The notes: generated from the letters alone by a model not told the origin. A stretch of 64,000 nucleotides of DNA from an uncultured Paracoccaceae bacterium (GCA_938005545.1 CALKXV010000014.1:102080-166079); one strand, 5' to 3'; positions 1 through 9,441 are shown, counted from the first letter of the stretch. A program made the numbers and translations.

Positions 1-444
1 GCGCCCTCGGGTGTAACCGACTATCTTCTGACGGCTGCCGCAATCGGCGGATTGGTGAAGTTCAACGCGTCAATTTCGGGGGCCGAATGTGGTTGCCAGG
101 CCGAGGTTGGCTCCGCCTCGGCCATGGCCGCCGCTGGCCTTGCCGCCGTCATGAAAGGCACGCCTGAACAGATTGAAAATGCGGCCGAAATCGCGTTGGA
201 GCACCACCTTGGCATGACATGCGATCCAGTCCGTGGGTTGGTTCAGGTGCCTTGCATCGAACGCAACGGCCTTGGCGCCATCAAGGCGGTGTCCGCCGCA
301 TCCCTCGCCTTACGAGGCAATGGCCAACATCTGGTGCCGCTCGACAGCGCCATCGAAACCATGCGTCAAACCGGCGAAGACATGAGCGCGAAGTACAAAG
401 AAACCGCGCTTGGCGGGCTTGCCGTCAACGTTCCAAACTGCTGA
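1..444 (+). CDS. sdaA: L-serine ammonia-lyase, C-terminal part (cut by window edge)
   Basis: This is the last 147 codons of an iron-sulfur L-serine dehydratase, which deaminates L-serine to pyruvate and ammonia in the cytoplasm. The frame is open from base 1, so the start lies outside the window. The visible part shows the alpha-domain signature: the cysteine-rich [11 protein letters not shown] stretch, then [18 protein letters not shown]. These carry cysteines that ligand the [4Fe-4S] cluster in this family. The protein ends in a penultimate-position cysteine (VPNC), typical of single-chain bacterial enzymes, where the terminal Cys acts as an extra cluster ligand. It converges on nusB with only 17 bp between the stops. 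Confidence 0.93.
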   Translation, partial: APSGVTDYLLTAAAIGGLVKFNASISGAECGCQAEVGSASAMAAAGLAAVMKGTPEQIENAAEIALEHHLGMTCDPVRGLVQVPCIERNGLGAIKAVSAASLALRGNGQHLVPLDSAIETMRQTGEDMSAKYKETALGGLAVNVPNC

Positions 445-461
445 TCCTGCGAATAAATCGC

Positions 462-917
462 CTAAAACGCCTCGGGTTTTGCTTCGCGCGCCATATGATC
501 AAGCACCGCATTCACGAACTTCGGTTCACGCCCGTCGGGGAAAAACGCCTTGGCCACATCGACAAACTCGGTGATCACAACCTTGGGGGGCGTGTCGCTT
601 TCCACAAGTTCGGCACCAGCGGCCCGGAATAAGGCGCGCAACGTCGGGTCAATCCGGTGGATCGGCCAGTTTTCTGCCAACCCACGGTCGGTCATCTGAT
701 CGACCTTGGCCTGCCAGTTCACCGCATCGTCCACAAGTTTGCGAAACAGATCCACGTCGCCTTCTGCCAGCGCATCGCCGTCTACGTCTGCGCCAAATCG
801 GTGGTCTTCGAATTCACGCTGAACGCCGGGTGCGTCCTGACCGCTGACTTCCATCTGAAACAGGGCCTGCACAGCATAAAGCCGTGCCGCACTGCGCATC
901 TGTTTCTTTGACGTCAT
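462..917 (-). CDS. nusB: Transcription antitermination factor NusB
   Basis: NusB (151 aa) binds boxA RNA with NusE/S10 in rRNA antitermination. The N-terminal helix carries the usual RSAARLYAVQALFQ signature and the C-terminal half has the DTPPKVVITEFVDVAKAF segment conserved in NusB. Length is normal for the family. The start ATG overlaps the ribH stop by 4 nt (ATGA), so translation is probably coupled. It is the last gene of the ribE-ribB-ribH-nusB block, the usual alphaproteobacterial order. Confidence 0.95.
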   Translation of the reverse strand: MTSKKQMRSAARLYAVQALFQMEVSGQDAPGVQREFEDHRFGADVDGDALAEGDVDLFRKLVDDAVNWQAKVDQMTDRGLAENWPIHRIDPTLRALFRAAGAELVESDTPPKVVITEFVDVAKAFFPDGREPKFVNAVLDHMAREAKPEAF

Positions 918-1426
918 AGAGTGCTCGCGTCCTTTGCAAAGCCGACGCCCAAGTCTTTGGGCGCATATTTCCGGGTCAACGCGATCAGGTGAAGCGCTGC
1001 TGCCGCAGCACCCCCGCCTTTGTTCTGGGCTTCGGGGTCTGCACGCACAGCGGCCTGCTCATAATTTTCGACCGTCAGAATGCCATTGCCGATACAGGCG
1101 CCGTCCAGCCCCAAAAGCTGCAAAGCGCGGCTGCTGTCGTTGCAAACCGTGTCGTAATGCGTCGTCTCACCCCGGATGACACAGCCCAAAGCCACGAAAC
1201 CATCGAAGTCTGCCAGATCGAAGGCAATCCGAATGGCCGTCGGCACTTCCAAAGCGCCCGGCACTTCGATCAGGTCAACCTCTGCTCCTGCGTGGGATAA
1301 TTCGGCGCGCGCGCCCGCCACCATGTCGTCAGCGATATCTTTGTAGTAAGGTGCCACAACAATCAGCACCTTTACCGGCGCATCAAACTTGGGGCGTTCC
1401 AAGACGTAATGCGATTGGCCCGCCAT
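914..1426 (-). CDS. ribH: 6,7-dimethyl-8-ribityllumazine synthase
   Basis: RibH (170 aa) condenses 3,4-dihydroxy-2-butanone 4-phosphate with the ribityl-aminopyrimidine to form lumazine, the penultimate step of riboflavin synthesis. The family motifs are present: GALEVPTAI for substrate binding and RGETTHYD with the catalytic histidine. The length suits a pentameric or icosahedral type I lumazine synthase. The start shares one base with the upstream ribB stop (TGATG) and the gene overlaps nusB by 4 nt, so the three genes form one tightly coupled transcript. Confidence 0.96.
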   Translation of the reverse strand: MAGQSHYVLERPKFDAPVKVLIVVAPYYKDIADDMVAGARAELSHAGAEVDLIEVPGALEVPTAIRIAFDLADFDGFVALGCVIRGETTHYDTVCNDSSRALQLLGLDGACIGNGILTVENYEQAAVRADPEAQNKGGGAAAAALHLIALTRKYAPKDLGVGFAKDASTL

Positions 1427-2550
1427 CAGCCCAGCTCCGACACTTTGCGCGTGCCAATAATTTCGAGCCCGTAAGCTTCCAACCCAACAACCTTTGGCTG
1501 AGGTGAATTGGTCAGCAAAACCAAACTCGACAACCCAAGCGACGACAGGATTTGCGCGCCCAAACCATATTGGCGCAGCGTCTGCGGCGAGACCTCGTCC
1601 CCGCCTGCCAATTTCATCGTTGTATCACGCAGCAACACCAGAACACCGCGCCCTTCTTCGGCAATCACCTGCATGGCGTCGCCAAACTCGTTGCGCCGCC
1701 CCATTGGGCCCAACCCAACCACGTCCAGCATCGGGTCCATGGCATGCATACGAACCAGGCAAGGCTCATCCGTTGAAATGTCGCCTTTGACCAAAACGAT
1801 ATGATCGTCGCCGTGGGCCGTGTCGGTATAAACCCGCATTTCCCAATCGCCGCCAAATTCCGAGGTCACTGTTTTGCTACTGGTGACAGCCACCAGATTG
1901 TCGTTGCGTCGCCGGTACGCGATCAGATCGCTGATGGTGCCGATTTTCAGGCCATGCAATTGCGCAAAGGCAACCAGATCAGGCAGGCGGCTCATCGAAC
2001 CGTCTTCGTTCATAATCTCGCAAATCACGCCAGCCGCGTTCAGCCCGGCCAATCGCGACACATCGACGGCCGCTTCGGTGTGACCCGCACGAACCAGCAC
2101 GCCGCCGTCTTTCGCACGAAGCGGAAAGACATGGCCGGGCGTCGCGATATCGGCTTCGGTTTTCGCGTGATCGATGGCCACAGCCACGGTTCGTGCCCTG
2201 TCATGGGCCGAAATGCCCGTGGTCACGCCGTCACGCGCCTCGATGGACACGGTGAACGCGGTTTCGTGGCGCGACGAATTCTGCGAGGCCATCAAGGGCA
2301 GTCCAAGCGCGTCGCACCGATCCCCCGTCAACGACAGGCAAATCAATCCCCGACCGTGCTTGGCCATGAAGTTGATCGCTTCTGGTGTGGCCATTTGCGC
2401 CGGGATCACCAAATCGCCTTCGTTTTCGCGATCTTCATGATCCACAAGGATAAACATGCGCCCGTTTCGCGCATCTTCGATGATCTCTTCGATGGACGAA
2501 ATGGCGTCGCGCCAGTTGTCCTCAATTGGTCCGGGAGTTTCGAAAGACAT
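1426..2550 (-). CDS. ribB: 3,4-dihydroxy-2-butanone-4-phosphate synthase with degenerate GTP cyclohydrolase II domain
   Basis: This 374-aa protein has an N-terminal DHBP synthase domain (RibB), which makes the four-carbon unit of riboflavin from ribulose 5-phosphate. Visible motifs are the DHEDRENEGDLV metal/substrate loop, the GHVFPL motif, and the GHTEAAVDVSRLAG segment. The C-terminal part (about 165 aa) aligns with GTP cyclohydrolase II but lacks the CxxxxxxxxxxCxC zinc ligands. The place where SECLTGD...RCDCG should be reads AMDPMLDVVGLGPMGRR, and the active-site GIGL loop is missing. It is therefore a RibBX-type hybrid, not a working RibBA, and a true RibA must be encoded elsewhere. I chose the ATG at 2550; TTG/GTG codons lie just upstream. 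Confidence 0.9.
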   Translation of the reverse strand: MSFETPGPIEDNWRDAISSIEEIIEDARNGRMFILVDHEDRENEGDLVIPAQMATPEAINFMAKHGRGLICLSLTGDRCDALGLPLMASQNSSRHETAFTVSIEARDGVTTGISAHDRARTVAVAIDHAKTEADIATPGHVFPLRAKDGGVLVRAGHTEAAVDVSRLAGLNAAGVICEIMNEDGSMSRLPDLVAFAQLHGLKIGTISDLIAYRRRNDNLVAVTSSKTVTSEFGGDWEMRVYTDTAHGDDHIVLVKGDISTDEPCLVRMHAMDPMLDVVGLGPMGRRNEFGDAMQVIAEEGRGVLVLLRDTTMKLAGGDEVSPQTLRQYGLGAQILSSLGLSSLVLLTNSPQPKVVGLEAYGLEIIGTRKVSELG

Positions 2551-2647
2551 AGAAGTCACGCCGTGCAGCAAAGGTTTAGGGGGCCATAACTTACAGCAGA
2601 CGCCTTGACCAGAGGCAACGGCGCGTCACGCCCATCCCTTGGGCAGT

Positions 2648-3241
2648 TCAACCGTACTCGGCCAGACGGGCCACATAACGTGCCAAAGTGTCGATTTCGA
2701 GGTTGATCCGGTCCCCGACCTTGGCCTGCCCCCAGGTCGTAACCTCTTTGGTATGCGGAATGATATTGATCCCGAATGTCGCGCCGTCGACTTCGTTCAC
2801 CGTAAGCGAGGTGCCGTTCAGCGCAACCGAGCCTTTGGGCGCAATAAAGCGTGCCAATTCGCCAGGTGCCTCGAAGGTCAGGCGGGTGCTGTCGCCCTCG
2901 TCCACCATGTCCGTCAATGTTGCGACACCATCAACATGGCCCGACACAATATGCCCGCCGATCTCGTCGCCGACTTTCAAAGCGCGTTCCAAATTCACGA
3001 TCCGGCCCTCTGTCCATTGGTCTAAGTTGGACTTCGAAAGCGTTTCGGCACTGGCTTGCACGGAAAACCAGCCCGGATCTGCGCCAAGTTCGACCACGGT
3101 CAGACACACACCATCACAGGCAATCGACGCGCCAATATCAATGCCAGCTACATCATAGGACGTGGCGATCTTGACCCAAAGGTCGCCCATTTGCCGAAGC
3201 TCTTGGATCTTGCCCATATCGGTCACGATGCCAGTGAACAT
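2648..3241 (-). CDS. ribE: Riboflavin synthase, alpha chain
   Basis: RibE (197 aa) dismutates two lumazines to riboflavin. The protein opens with the invariant MFTGIV start and contains the two lumazine-binding repeats typical of the family. The first holds SIACDGVCLTV and the second holds GSVALNGTSLTV. The GGHIVSGHVDG segment lies between them. The start at 3241 is fixed by MFTGIV; the open frame extends upstream but the extension is not family-like. It lies 97 bp upstream of ribB on the same strand. The capsule gene kpsS diverges from it, so ribE must use a promoter in the roughly 130-bp gap at 3242-3371. Confidence 0.95.
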   Translation of the reverse strand: MFTGIVTDMGKIQELRQMGDLWVKIATSYDVAGIDIGASIACDGVCLTVVELGADPGWFSVQASAETLSKSNLDQWTEGRIVNLERALKVGDEIGGHIVSGHVDGVATLTDMVDEGDSTRLTFEAPGELARFIAPKGSVALNGTSLTVNEVDGATFGINIIPHTKEVTTWGQAKVGDRINLEIDTLARYVARLAEYG

Positions 3242-3371
3242 GTCTCGCCCTTTCGTGGTTCCTCCCCCCGAGGTAGACGCCTTCGCCGTCTCGTGCAAGC
3301 CGGGCGGGGCCGCGCAAGGTGCACGCCAAGATACCCGTGACACAAGATCAGCGGCAGGTTAGAAAACCACG

Positions 3372-4670
3372 ATGCAGATCGGGGCGCATGATCATTCAAA
3401 GCGATGTTTCCTGTTTCTTCAGGGGCCACACGGGCCGTTTTTCTCGCGTTTGGGTAAAATTCTGCACAGCACCGGCGCGCGGGTTCTGCGCATCGGCTTT
3501 AATCCCGGTGACGAAGTATTTTGGCAGGCCCCCGGATATGTGCCGTTCAAAAGTGCCTCTGACGCCTTTGGTGCCACGCTTGAAACTCTGATCACCGAAC
3601 AGGGTGTGACGGATGTGGTGTGCTATGGGTCCAGCCGCCCGGTGCACAAAACCGCACTTCGAATGGCCAAGTCCAAGGGGCTAACGGCGCATGTCTTTGA
3701 AGAAGGCTATCTGCGCCCCTATTGGGTCACCTACGAAAGGGACGGCGCAAATGCCGCCTCGCCCGTCACCAAACTGTCGATAGACACAATGGCGCAGGCC
3801 TTGCAACATGGCGCACCCGCCGTCACCGAAGCCCCCGACCGCTGGGGCGATATGCGGGCGCATATGTTTTGGGGTGCGACCTATCACGCTTGCCTTTTGG
3901 TCGGCGCACGCCGCTATCCGGGCTTTAAGTCCCATCGGCAACCGGGGATTCAAGGCGAATTCTGGCTCCATTTGCGCAAACTGGCCGAAACGCCTATTCG
4001 GGCGCTTCAACGCAGTATCGCCACCGCGCGCATCCGATTTGGCGGTTTTCCGTACCATCTGGCGTTGTTGCAACTGGCCCATGATGCGAACTTTCTGGAA
4101 CATGGCCCATTTCCCGATCAAGCCGCCTTTCTCGACACGTTATTCAGGGGTTTTTCCACAGGAGCTCCCCCGCATCACCATCTGGTAGTCAAAGCCCATC
4201 CCTTGGAAGACGGCCGCGAACCTTTGCGGCCCCTGATCCGCAAACTGACCAAAAAACACCGCCTTGAAGGGCGTATTCACTTCGTTTCGGGTGGAAAACT
4301 GGCCCGGTTGTTAGATGCCGCGCGGTCTGCATTGACGGTGAATTCAACATCCGCCGAACAGGTGTTGTGGCGTGCCCTGCCCCTGAAAGCGTTTGGCGAA
4401 GCCGTTTATAACCGCCCGGAATTTGTTTCCAATCAAACGCTTACAGACTTTTTTACCGCACCCCAGCAACCTGATCGCGACGCCTATTTGACCTATCGTA
4501 AATTCCTGTTGGCCACGTCCCAGATTCCGGGCGGTTTTTATGGCGCATTTTCGCGTCGCAAGCTTCTGCGACAGGTGCCAGACCTGATGCTTGCCGAAAA
4601 AAGCGCCTATGAACGCATGCTTGCCCGGAAAAATGAGGCCAGTCGGCAACACCTTGCAATTGTGGATTAA
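3372..4670 (+). CDS. kpsS: Capsular polysaccharide biosynthesis protein, KpsS family
   Basis: A 432-aa KpsS-like protein. In group 2-type capsule systems KpsS acts with KpsC to add the poly-Kdo linker to the lipid anchor at the inner face of the cytoplasmic membrane. The N terminus has the family pattern FLFLQGPHGPFF followed by GARVLRIGFNPGD; the middle has HVFEEGYLRPYWVT; and the C-terminal half has KAHPLEDGREPL and the VNSTSAEQVLWRALP segment typical of CapS/KpsS proteins. It starts a three-gene plus-strand module with a Wza-like lipoprotein and kpsC. No KpsM, KpsT or KpsE is present in the window. Confidence 0.87.
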   Translation: MQIGAHDHSKRCFLFLQGPHGPFFSRLGKILHSTGARVLRIGFNPGDEVFWQAPGYVPFKSASDAFGATLETLITEQGVTDVVCYGSSRPVHKTALRMAKSKGLTAHVFEEGYLRPYWVTYERDGANAASPVTKLSIDTMAQALQHGAPAVTEAPDRWGDMRAHMFWGATYHACLLVGARRYPGFKSHRQPGIQGEFWLHLRKLAETPIRALQRSIATARIRFGGFPYHLALLQLAHDANFLEHGPFPDQAAFLDTLFRGFSTGAPPHHHLVVKAHPLEDGREPLRPLIRKLTKKHRLEGRIHFVSGGKLARLLDAARSALTVNSTSAEQVLWRALPLKAFGEAVYNRPEFVSNQTLTDFFTAPQQPDRDAYLTYRKFLLATSQIPGGFYGAFSRRKLLRQVPDLMLAEKSAYERMLARKNEASRQHLAIVD

Positions 4671-4770
4671 CGAATTCAGCCAAAGCTAGAAAAGTTATCC
4701 ACAATTCGGTTACTCTCACCCCAAAGAGCCGCAAAGGCCTATAAAATAATAAGGTCGAGGAGACCGAGCA

Positions 4771-5901
4771 GTGACAATATTTACGAAATCCCGCGTAAGG
4801 TGGGTCGCGTTATGCGTTTCATCGTCTATCCTGGCGTCATGTGGCCTTCCAAGATCGGGCCCAACACGAAACGAAATCTTCGACAGCTCCGTTCAGCAAC
4901 AGGGAAACGCATACATCGTTTCTGTTGATGACCGGGTGACCGAGGTTACAGAATTCCGCCCCGCCCTTGGGTTCTCAAGCCAATTGGTCCACGCCAAAGT
5001 CGTGGGGTCCGATACAGTTCGCCCCGGTGACACCCTTGGTCTGACGATCTGGGAAAACGTCGACGACGGTCTTTTGGCCCAACAGGGTCAGAATTCCGCC
5101 GTGCTTGAAGAAATTCAGGTCGACGGATCGGGGTTCATCTTTGTGCCTTATGCAGGCCGGATCAAGGCTTCGGGCAATTCACCTGAATCGATCCGCCGGA
5201 TTATCACCGAAAAGCTGGAAGCTCAGACGCCAGACCCTCAGGTTCTGGTTCAGCGGATGGCCGGTGACGGAGCAACCGTTTCGCTGATCGGTGGTGTTGG
5301 CGCACAAGGCGTTTACCCAATCGAACGCCCGACCCGCACGTTGACAGCTATGCTGGCACGCGCAGGCGGGATCACCCTGCCCCCTGAAATCACTCAGATC
5401 ACTTTGATCCGTGGCAATCAGGCCGGAACCGTTTGGTTGGAAGACCTCTACGAAAACCCCCGTCTCGACATTGCGCTTCGTGCAAGCGACCGGGTTCTGG
5501 TGGAACAGGACGAACGTTTCTACACCACGCTTGGTGCAACGGGCGGACAGGTTAAAGTGCCGTTCGAAACACAAACCGTGTCGGCTATTGAAGCGCTTGC
5601 AACTGTGGGCGGCATCAATACCAACCTCGGTGATCCGACCGGCGTGTTTATTTTCCGCGACGAACCCGAGCAGATTGCAAACCGGGTATTGGGACGCTCT
5701 GACCTGACCGGTGAACAGCGTTTCGTCTATGTGCTTGATTTGACGTCGCCCAACGGCATCTTTCATGCACGGGACTTCGACATCCGCGATCAGGACACGA
5801 TTTATGTGACCGAAGCGCCTTATTCGCAGTTCAACAAGGTTCTTCAGGCTGTTCTTGCTCCCGTCGGATCGGCCGCGTCGCTGAACCAGCTGGCCGAGTG
5901 A
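4771..5901 (+). CDS. Polysaccharide export lipoprotein (Wza/KpsD-like)
   Basis: A 376-aa outer-membrane polysaccharide export protein. It begins with a GTG codon preceded by a GAGGAG ribosome-binding site at 4757-4762. The N terminus is a lipoprotein signal: basic start, hydrophobic core, then the lipobox LASC. After it come a Poly_export domain (VRPGDTLGLTIWENV and the FVPYAGRIKASG segment) and SLBB-type repeats (VSLIGGVGAQGVYPI; IYVTEAPYSQFNKV near the end). It should form the periplasm-to-outside channel for the capsule made by KpsS and KpsC. Its stop overlaps the kpsC start by 4 nt (GTGA). Whether it is closer to Wza or KpsD cannot be settled by eye. Confidence 0.88.
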   Translation: MTIFTKSRVRWVALCVSSSILASCGLPRSGPTRNEIFDSSVQQQGNAYIVSVDDRVTEVTEFRPALGFSSQLVHAKVVGSDTVRPGDTLGLTIWENVDDGLLAQQGQNSAVLEEIQVDGSGFIFVPYAGRIKASGNSPESIRRIITEKLEAQTPDPQVLVQRMAGDGATVSLIGGVGAQGVYPIERPTRTLTAMLARAGGITLPPEITQITLIRGNQAGTVWLEDLYENPRLDIALRASDRVLVEQDERFYTTLGATGGQVKVPFETQTVSAIEALATVGGINTNLGDPTGVFIFRDEPEQIANRVLGRSDLTGEQRFVYVLDLTSPNGIFHARDFDIRDQDTIYVTEAPYSQFNKVLQAVLAPVGSAASLNQLAE

Positions 5902-7865
5902 CAGACGACGATACGAACGCCAATCGGCTATGCGTTTACTCAGGCGGCTTTCTTAGCGAAGGCCGCCTGAAACGTATTTTAGAGCTGTCTGGTTGGGAAG
6001 TTTCGGTTGGGATACCGGGCGAAAACGACTGGGTCGGCATCTGGGGGCGAACCCCAACTGCGTGGCGCGGTGAAGCGGTCGCGGGCTGGACAGAAGCACC
6101 GGTTCTGACGGTCGAAGACGCGCTTTTGCGTTCTGTCCATCCGAACCGCACACGTCCCTCGCCGCCTGTGGGTCTGTTCCTTGATAGAACCGGCGTTCAT
6201 TTTGATGGCTCTGAATCTTCGGACCTCGAAACCTTGTTGGCCACCCATCCTTTGGATGACACCGCCCTTTTGAACCGCGCGCGTGCCGCTATGGGGCAGC
6301 TGGCACATTGGCACCTGGGCAAATATTCAGCCACTGATCCAGACATCGCGCCCCCCGACCCCGGTTATGTGGTGGTGATCGACCAAACCGAAGGCGACGC
6401 CGCGCTGATGGGTGCCGGTCGCGACGCCTTTCTTGAAATGCTGACGTTCGCGCGTGAGGAAAACCCGGCCTCAACCGTTTATATCAAGACCCACCCTGAA
6501 ACGACGGGCGGTGGTCGGCGGGGGCATTTCCGGGACGAAGATTACACCGATCGCGTCCGCCCGATGACCGAACCCATCAGCCCTTGGCGCTTGTTCGAAG
6601 GGGCCGTCGGTGTCTATTCCCATTCGTCGACCCTTGGGTTCGAAGCGATCTTTACCGGCCACAACCCGCGCATCTTTGGCCAGCCCTTCTATGCCGGTTG
6701 GGGTCTGACCCGCAACGAAAACCCCGTCGCCCGTCGGACACGTAAGCTGACCCGTGCCCAACTGTTTGCCGTGGCGATGATCCTGTACCCAAAGTGGTAC
6801 GATCCGATCCGTGATCGGCTTTGCGAGATCGAGGACATCATTGCTGCTTTGGCCGCCGAAGCGCGCGCTTGGCGCGAGGATCGTTTGGGGTATCTGGCAG
6901 TGGGCATGGCCCCTTGGAAGCGCCCTCATCTTGGGCGCGCTTTTGGCCGCGAAGAAAAGCTGAAACACGCCCGTCGCATTCGTCAGGTGGGTGCGCGAAA
7001 GCCTGTGGTCTGGGGAATGGCAGACGCCCCAGACAGCACGCTTCGGATGGAAGACGGCTTTCTCCGATCCCGTGGGTTGGGCGCAGAATTAACGCCGCCC
7101 TTGTCTTTGGTTCTGGACCAGCCGTCGCTGTATTTTGATCCATCGGTTGAAGGCCGTTTGGACCGTTTGATCGCAGATTCCAACACATTGCCCATTGGCG
7201 AAATCCAACGTGCGGATCGTTTGATGGCCAAGATATCGGCAAATTGCTTGACCAAATACAACATTGGTGCCGATTTACCCGAAATTTCCAGCGATGCACC
7301 AAAAATCCTGATCGTGGGACAAGTTGAAGACGATGCATCGGTCATACACGGCTGTCACGACGTGCGAACCAACCGCGACTTGCTTCAGCGGGCCCGCTCC
7401 GAAAACCCGGACGCCTGCCTGTTGTGGAAGCCCCATCCTGACGTCGAAGCAGGGCGTCGCAAAGGTGACGTGCCCGATGCCCATGACATCGCCGATCACG
7501 TCCTGACAAACGTTAGCGCCGTGGCCGCTATGGACGCCGCCGATCAGGTCTGGACGATGACGTCGACCCTTGGGTTCGAGGCACTCCTGCGCGGCCTTCC
7601 TGTCACCTGCCTGGGCATGCCCTTTTATGCCGGGCACGGGCTGACGACCGATCTGGCACCACGCCCTTCGCACCGAAACGACGCCACACTTGCCGGGTTG
7701 GTTCATGCGTGCCTGATCGGATATCCGCGCTATTTCCACCCCGGTGACGGCAAACCGATTTCACCCGAAGCCGCCGTTCAACTATTGATCAATGGTGTTG
7801 AATTTCCGCGTACCAACCGCGCATTGATCTGGCTGCATCGGCTGATCGCGCCGTTTCGCGGCTAA
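5898..7865 (+). CDS. kpsC: Capsular polysaccharide biosynthesis protein, KpsC family (tandem-domain beta-Kdo transferase)
   Basis: A 655-aa KpsC-like protein with two related halves. Each half has the pattern CVYSGGF or LAVGMAPWKRP near its start, a DGFLRSRGLG-type or LLRSVHPNRT-type segment, an IKTHPE or WKPHPD motif, and the closing STLGFEA...PFYAG.GLT motif (once about residue 250-275, again about 555-580). In known KpsC proteins the two halves are beta-Kdo transferases that build the poly-Kdo linker. It starts with GTG overlapping the upstream stop. The 3' end overlaps the convergent ribD stop by 4 bp. Confidence 0.88.
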   Translation: MTDDDTNANRLCVYSGGFLSEGRLKRILELSGWEVSVGIPGENDWVGIWGRTPTAWRGEAVAGWTEAPVLTVEDALLRSVHPNRTRPSPPVGLFLDRTGVHFDGSESSDLETLLATHPLDDTALLNRARAAMGQLAHWHLGKYSATDPDIAPPDPGYVVVIDQTEGDAALMGAGRDAFLEMLTFAREENPASTVYIKTHPETTGGGRRGHFRDEDYTDRVRPMTEPISPWRLFEGAVGVYSHSSTLGFEAIFTGHNPRIFGQPFYAGWGLTRNENPVARRTRKLTRAQLFAVAMILYPKWYDPIRDRLCEIEDIIAALAAEARAWREDRLGYLAVGMAPWKRPHLGRAFGREEKLKHARRIRQVGARKPVVWGMADAPDSTLRMEDGFLRSRGLGAELTPPLSLVLDQPSLYFDPSVEGRLDRLIADSNTLPIGEIQRADRLMAKISANCLTKYNIGADLPEISSDAPKILIVGQVEDDASVIHGCHDVRTNRDLLQRARSENPDACLLWKPHPDVEAGRRKGDVPDAHDIADHVLTNVSAVAAMDAADQVWTMTSTLGFEALLRGLPVTCLGMPFYAGHGLTTDLAPRPSHRNDATLAGLVHACLIGYPRYFHPGDGKPISPEAAVQLLINGVEFPRTNRALIWLHRLIAPFRG

Positions 7866-8980
7866 CCCTGCGAGCTTCGCCAGCGGTGCATCACATCCGC
7901 ACCGACGGCACGTGTTTCAACCAGATCAAAGCGGGATGCACTTTCAAGTCGGTCGATCCCAAGTTCCCCAATGCTGGGTGTACCATCCGCGCCCAAAAAC
8001 ACCCCCGCCGAGAAGACAACCAAGTCATCCACCAGACCCGCCTTCAGCAAAGACGCCGCAAAAACCCCACCACCCTCACAGAACACACGCGTCAATCCTC
8101 GCGTGCCCAGCACAGACAACAGATCGCTTGGGTCCAATTGTTCGCCCACGACCGGCACTTCGATCAGTTCGGCTCCGGCATTTGTCCACTGCGTCTGCAC
8201 GTCTGTCGTCACATCACCTGCACCATGCATCAGCCAGACCGGCCCCTCGCCCACGGTCTCGGCCAATCGGTTGGGCCACGGCAAATTCAAACGCCGACTG
8301 GCCACCACCCGCACCGGCTGTGTGACTTTGCCCATGTCGCGCACCGTCAGCGTTGGATTATCGCTTCGCGCTGTTCCGCTCCCGACAAGAACCGCGTCGT
8401 GCGCCATGCGCATTCCGTGCACCATGCGCCGCGCATTTGGCCCGGTGATCCACTGGCTTTCGCCCGTGGCCGTCGCAATCCGCCCATCCAAAGTGGCCGC
8501 CAGTTTCAGCGTCACCATCGGGCGACCTTGTTCAATGTGGCACAGAAATCCGCGCAATTGTTCCCGCGCCTGATCCGCCAAACAACCGATATCAACGCTG
8601 ATCCCGGCTACGCTCAAAGCTTGGAAACCTGCCCCGGCCACCTGTGGGTTCGGATCGCCCATCGATGCGACAACCCGAGCAACGCCCGCCTTGATCAAAG
8701 CTTCTGCGCAGGGCGGTGTGGTGCCCTGATGCGAACAGGGCTCAAGCGTGACGTAAACCGTCGCGCCCTTCGCAGCATCGCCGGCTTGCGCAAGCGCGAC
8801 CACTTCGGCATGGCGATAGGTCTCTCGGCGATCTGTCACACCGCGCCCAATGACGCGACCATCCTTGACGATTACGCAGCCAACCGACGGCCAAGGCCAC
8901 ACATTCCCAAGCCCACGCCCGCCAAGCACAAGAGCATGTGCCATGTGGCGCGCGTCTTCATGGAGGTCGGCTTGGCTCAC
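7862..8980 (-). CDS. ribD: Bifunctional diaminohydroxyphosphoribosylaminopyrimidine deaminase / 5-amino-6-(5-phosphoribosylamino)uracil reductase
   Basis: RibD (372 aa) performs the second and third steps of riboflavin synthesis. The N-terminal cytidine-deaminase-like domain shows the zinc site: HAE (H57, E59), then [11 protein letters not shown] (C82, C91). The C-terminal reductase domain begins near residue 155 with [14 protein letters not shown] and contains [15 protein letters not shown] and the [11 protein letters not shown] motif. One oddity: the usual PNPxVG substrate loop reads PWPSVG, with Trp at position 30 instead of Asn. The start ATG overlaps the nrdR stop by 4 nt. Its functional partners ribE/B/H lie 4.6 kb away beyond the capsule genes. 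Confidence 0.94.
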   Translation of the reverse strand: MSQADLHEDARHMAHALVLGGRGLGNVWPWPSVGCVIVKDGRVIGRGVTDRRETYRHAEVVALAQAGDAAKGATVYVTLEPCSHQGTTPPCAEALIKAGVARVVASMGDPNPQVAGAGFQALSVAGISVDIGCLADQAREQLRGFLCHIEQGRPMVTLKLAATLDGRIATATGESQWITGPNARRMVHGMRMAHDAVLVGSGTARSDNPTLTVRDMGKVTQPVRVVASRRLNLPWPNRLAETVGEGPVWLMHGAGDVTTDVQTQWTNAGAELIEVPVVGEQLDPSDLLSVLGTRGLTRVFCEGGGVFAASLLKAGLVDDLVVFSAGVFLGADGTPSIGELGIDRLESASRFDLVETRAVGADVMHRWRSSQG

Positions 8981-9441
8981 TCGTCCTTTTGAACGGGCCT
9001 CAGCTCGCTCACGAATTTGTCGAAGTCGTCAGCCGCCTGAAAGTTCTTGTAAACGCTGGCAAATCGCACATAGCCAACCGTGTCGATCCGGGCGAGGCTT
9101 TCCATGGTGATTTCACCGATGGTCGTCGACTGAACATCGGTTTCGCCCATGCTTTCCAAGCGCCGCACGATCCCCGAAATCATCTGATCGATCCGCTCGG
9201 GTTCGATCGGGCGTTTCTGCATCGCAATCCGGATCGAGCGTTCCAACTTGTCGCGATCAAATTCCTCGCGTTTGCCGTTGGACTTGATCACGACCAAATC
9301 GCGCAGCTGAACGCGTTCATATGTGGTGAAGCGACCGCCGCAGGCCGGACAGAACCGACGTCGCCGAATGGCAACGTGATCCTCGGCCGGGCGCGAGTCT
9401 TTCACCTGAGTGTCAATATTTCCGCAAAACGGGCAGCGCAT
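8977..9441 (-). CDS. nrdR: Transcriptional repressor NrdR
   Basis: NrdR (154 aa) is the nucleotide-sensing repressor of ribonucleotide reductase genes. The N-terminal zinc ribbon has C3, C6, C31 and C34 (MRCPFC and [17 protein letters not shown]), followed by an ATP-cone domain ([16 protein letters not shown], then the [19 protein letters not shown] end, here [16 protein letters not shown]). Length is standard. It overlaps ribD by 4 nt and heads the nrdR-ribD unit. I saw no clear NrdR box in the 224-bp gap upstream. Confidence 0.96.
   Translation of the reverse strand: MRCPFCGNIDTQVKDSRPAEDHVAIRRRRFCPACGGRFTTYERVQLRDLVVIKSNGKREEFDRDKLERSIRIAMQKRPIEPERIDQMISGIVRRLESMGETDVQSTTIGEITMESLARIDTVGYVRFASVYKNFQAADDFDKFVSELRPVQKDE

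Noticed and set aside
1801..2589. 262-codon plus-strand frame
   Set aside because: Antisense to ribB; no domain.
2551..3371. FMN riboswitch before ribE or ribB
   Set aside because: The conserved FMN aptamer core sequences are not visible upstream of either gene.
7886..8992. 368-codon plus-strand frame
   Set aside because: It is exactly antisense to ribD, whose motifs are clear; composition is shadow-like.
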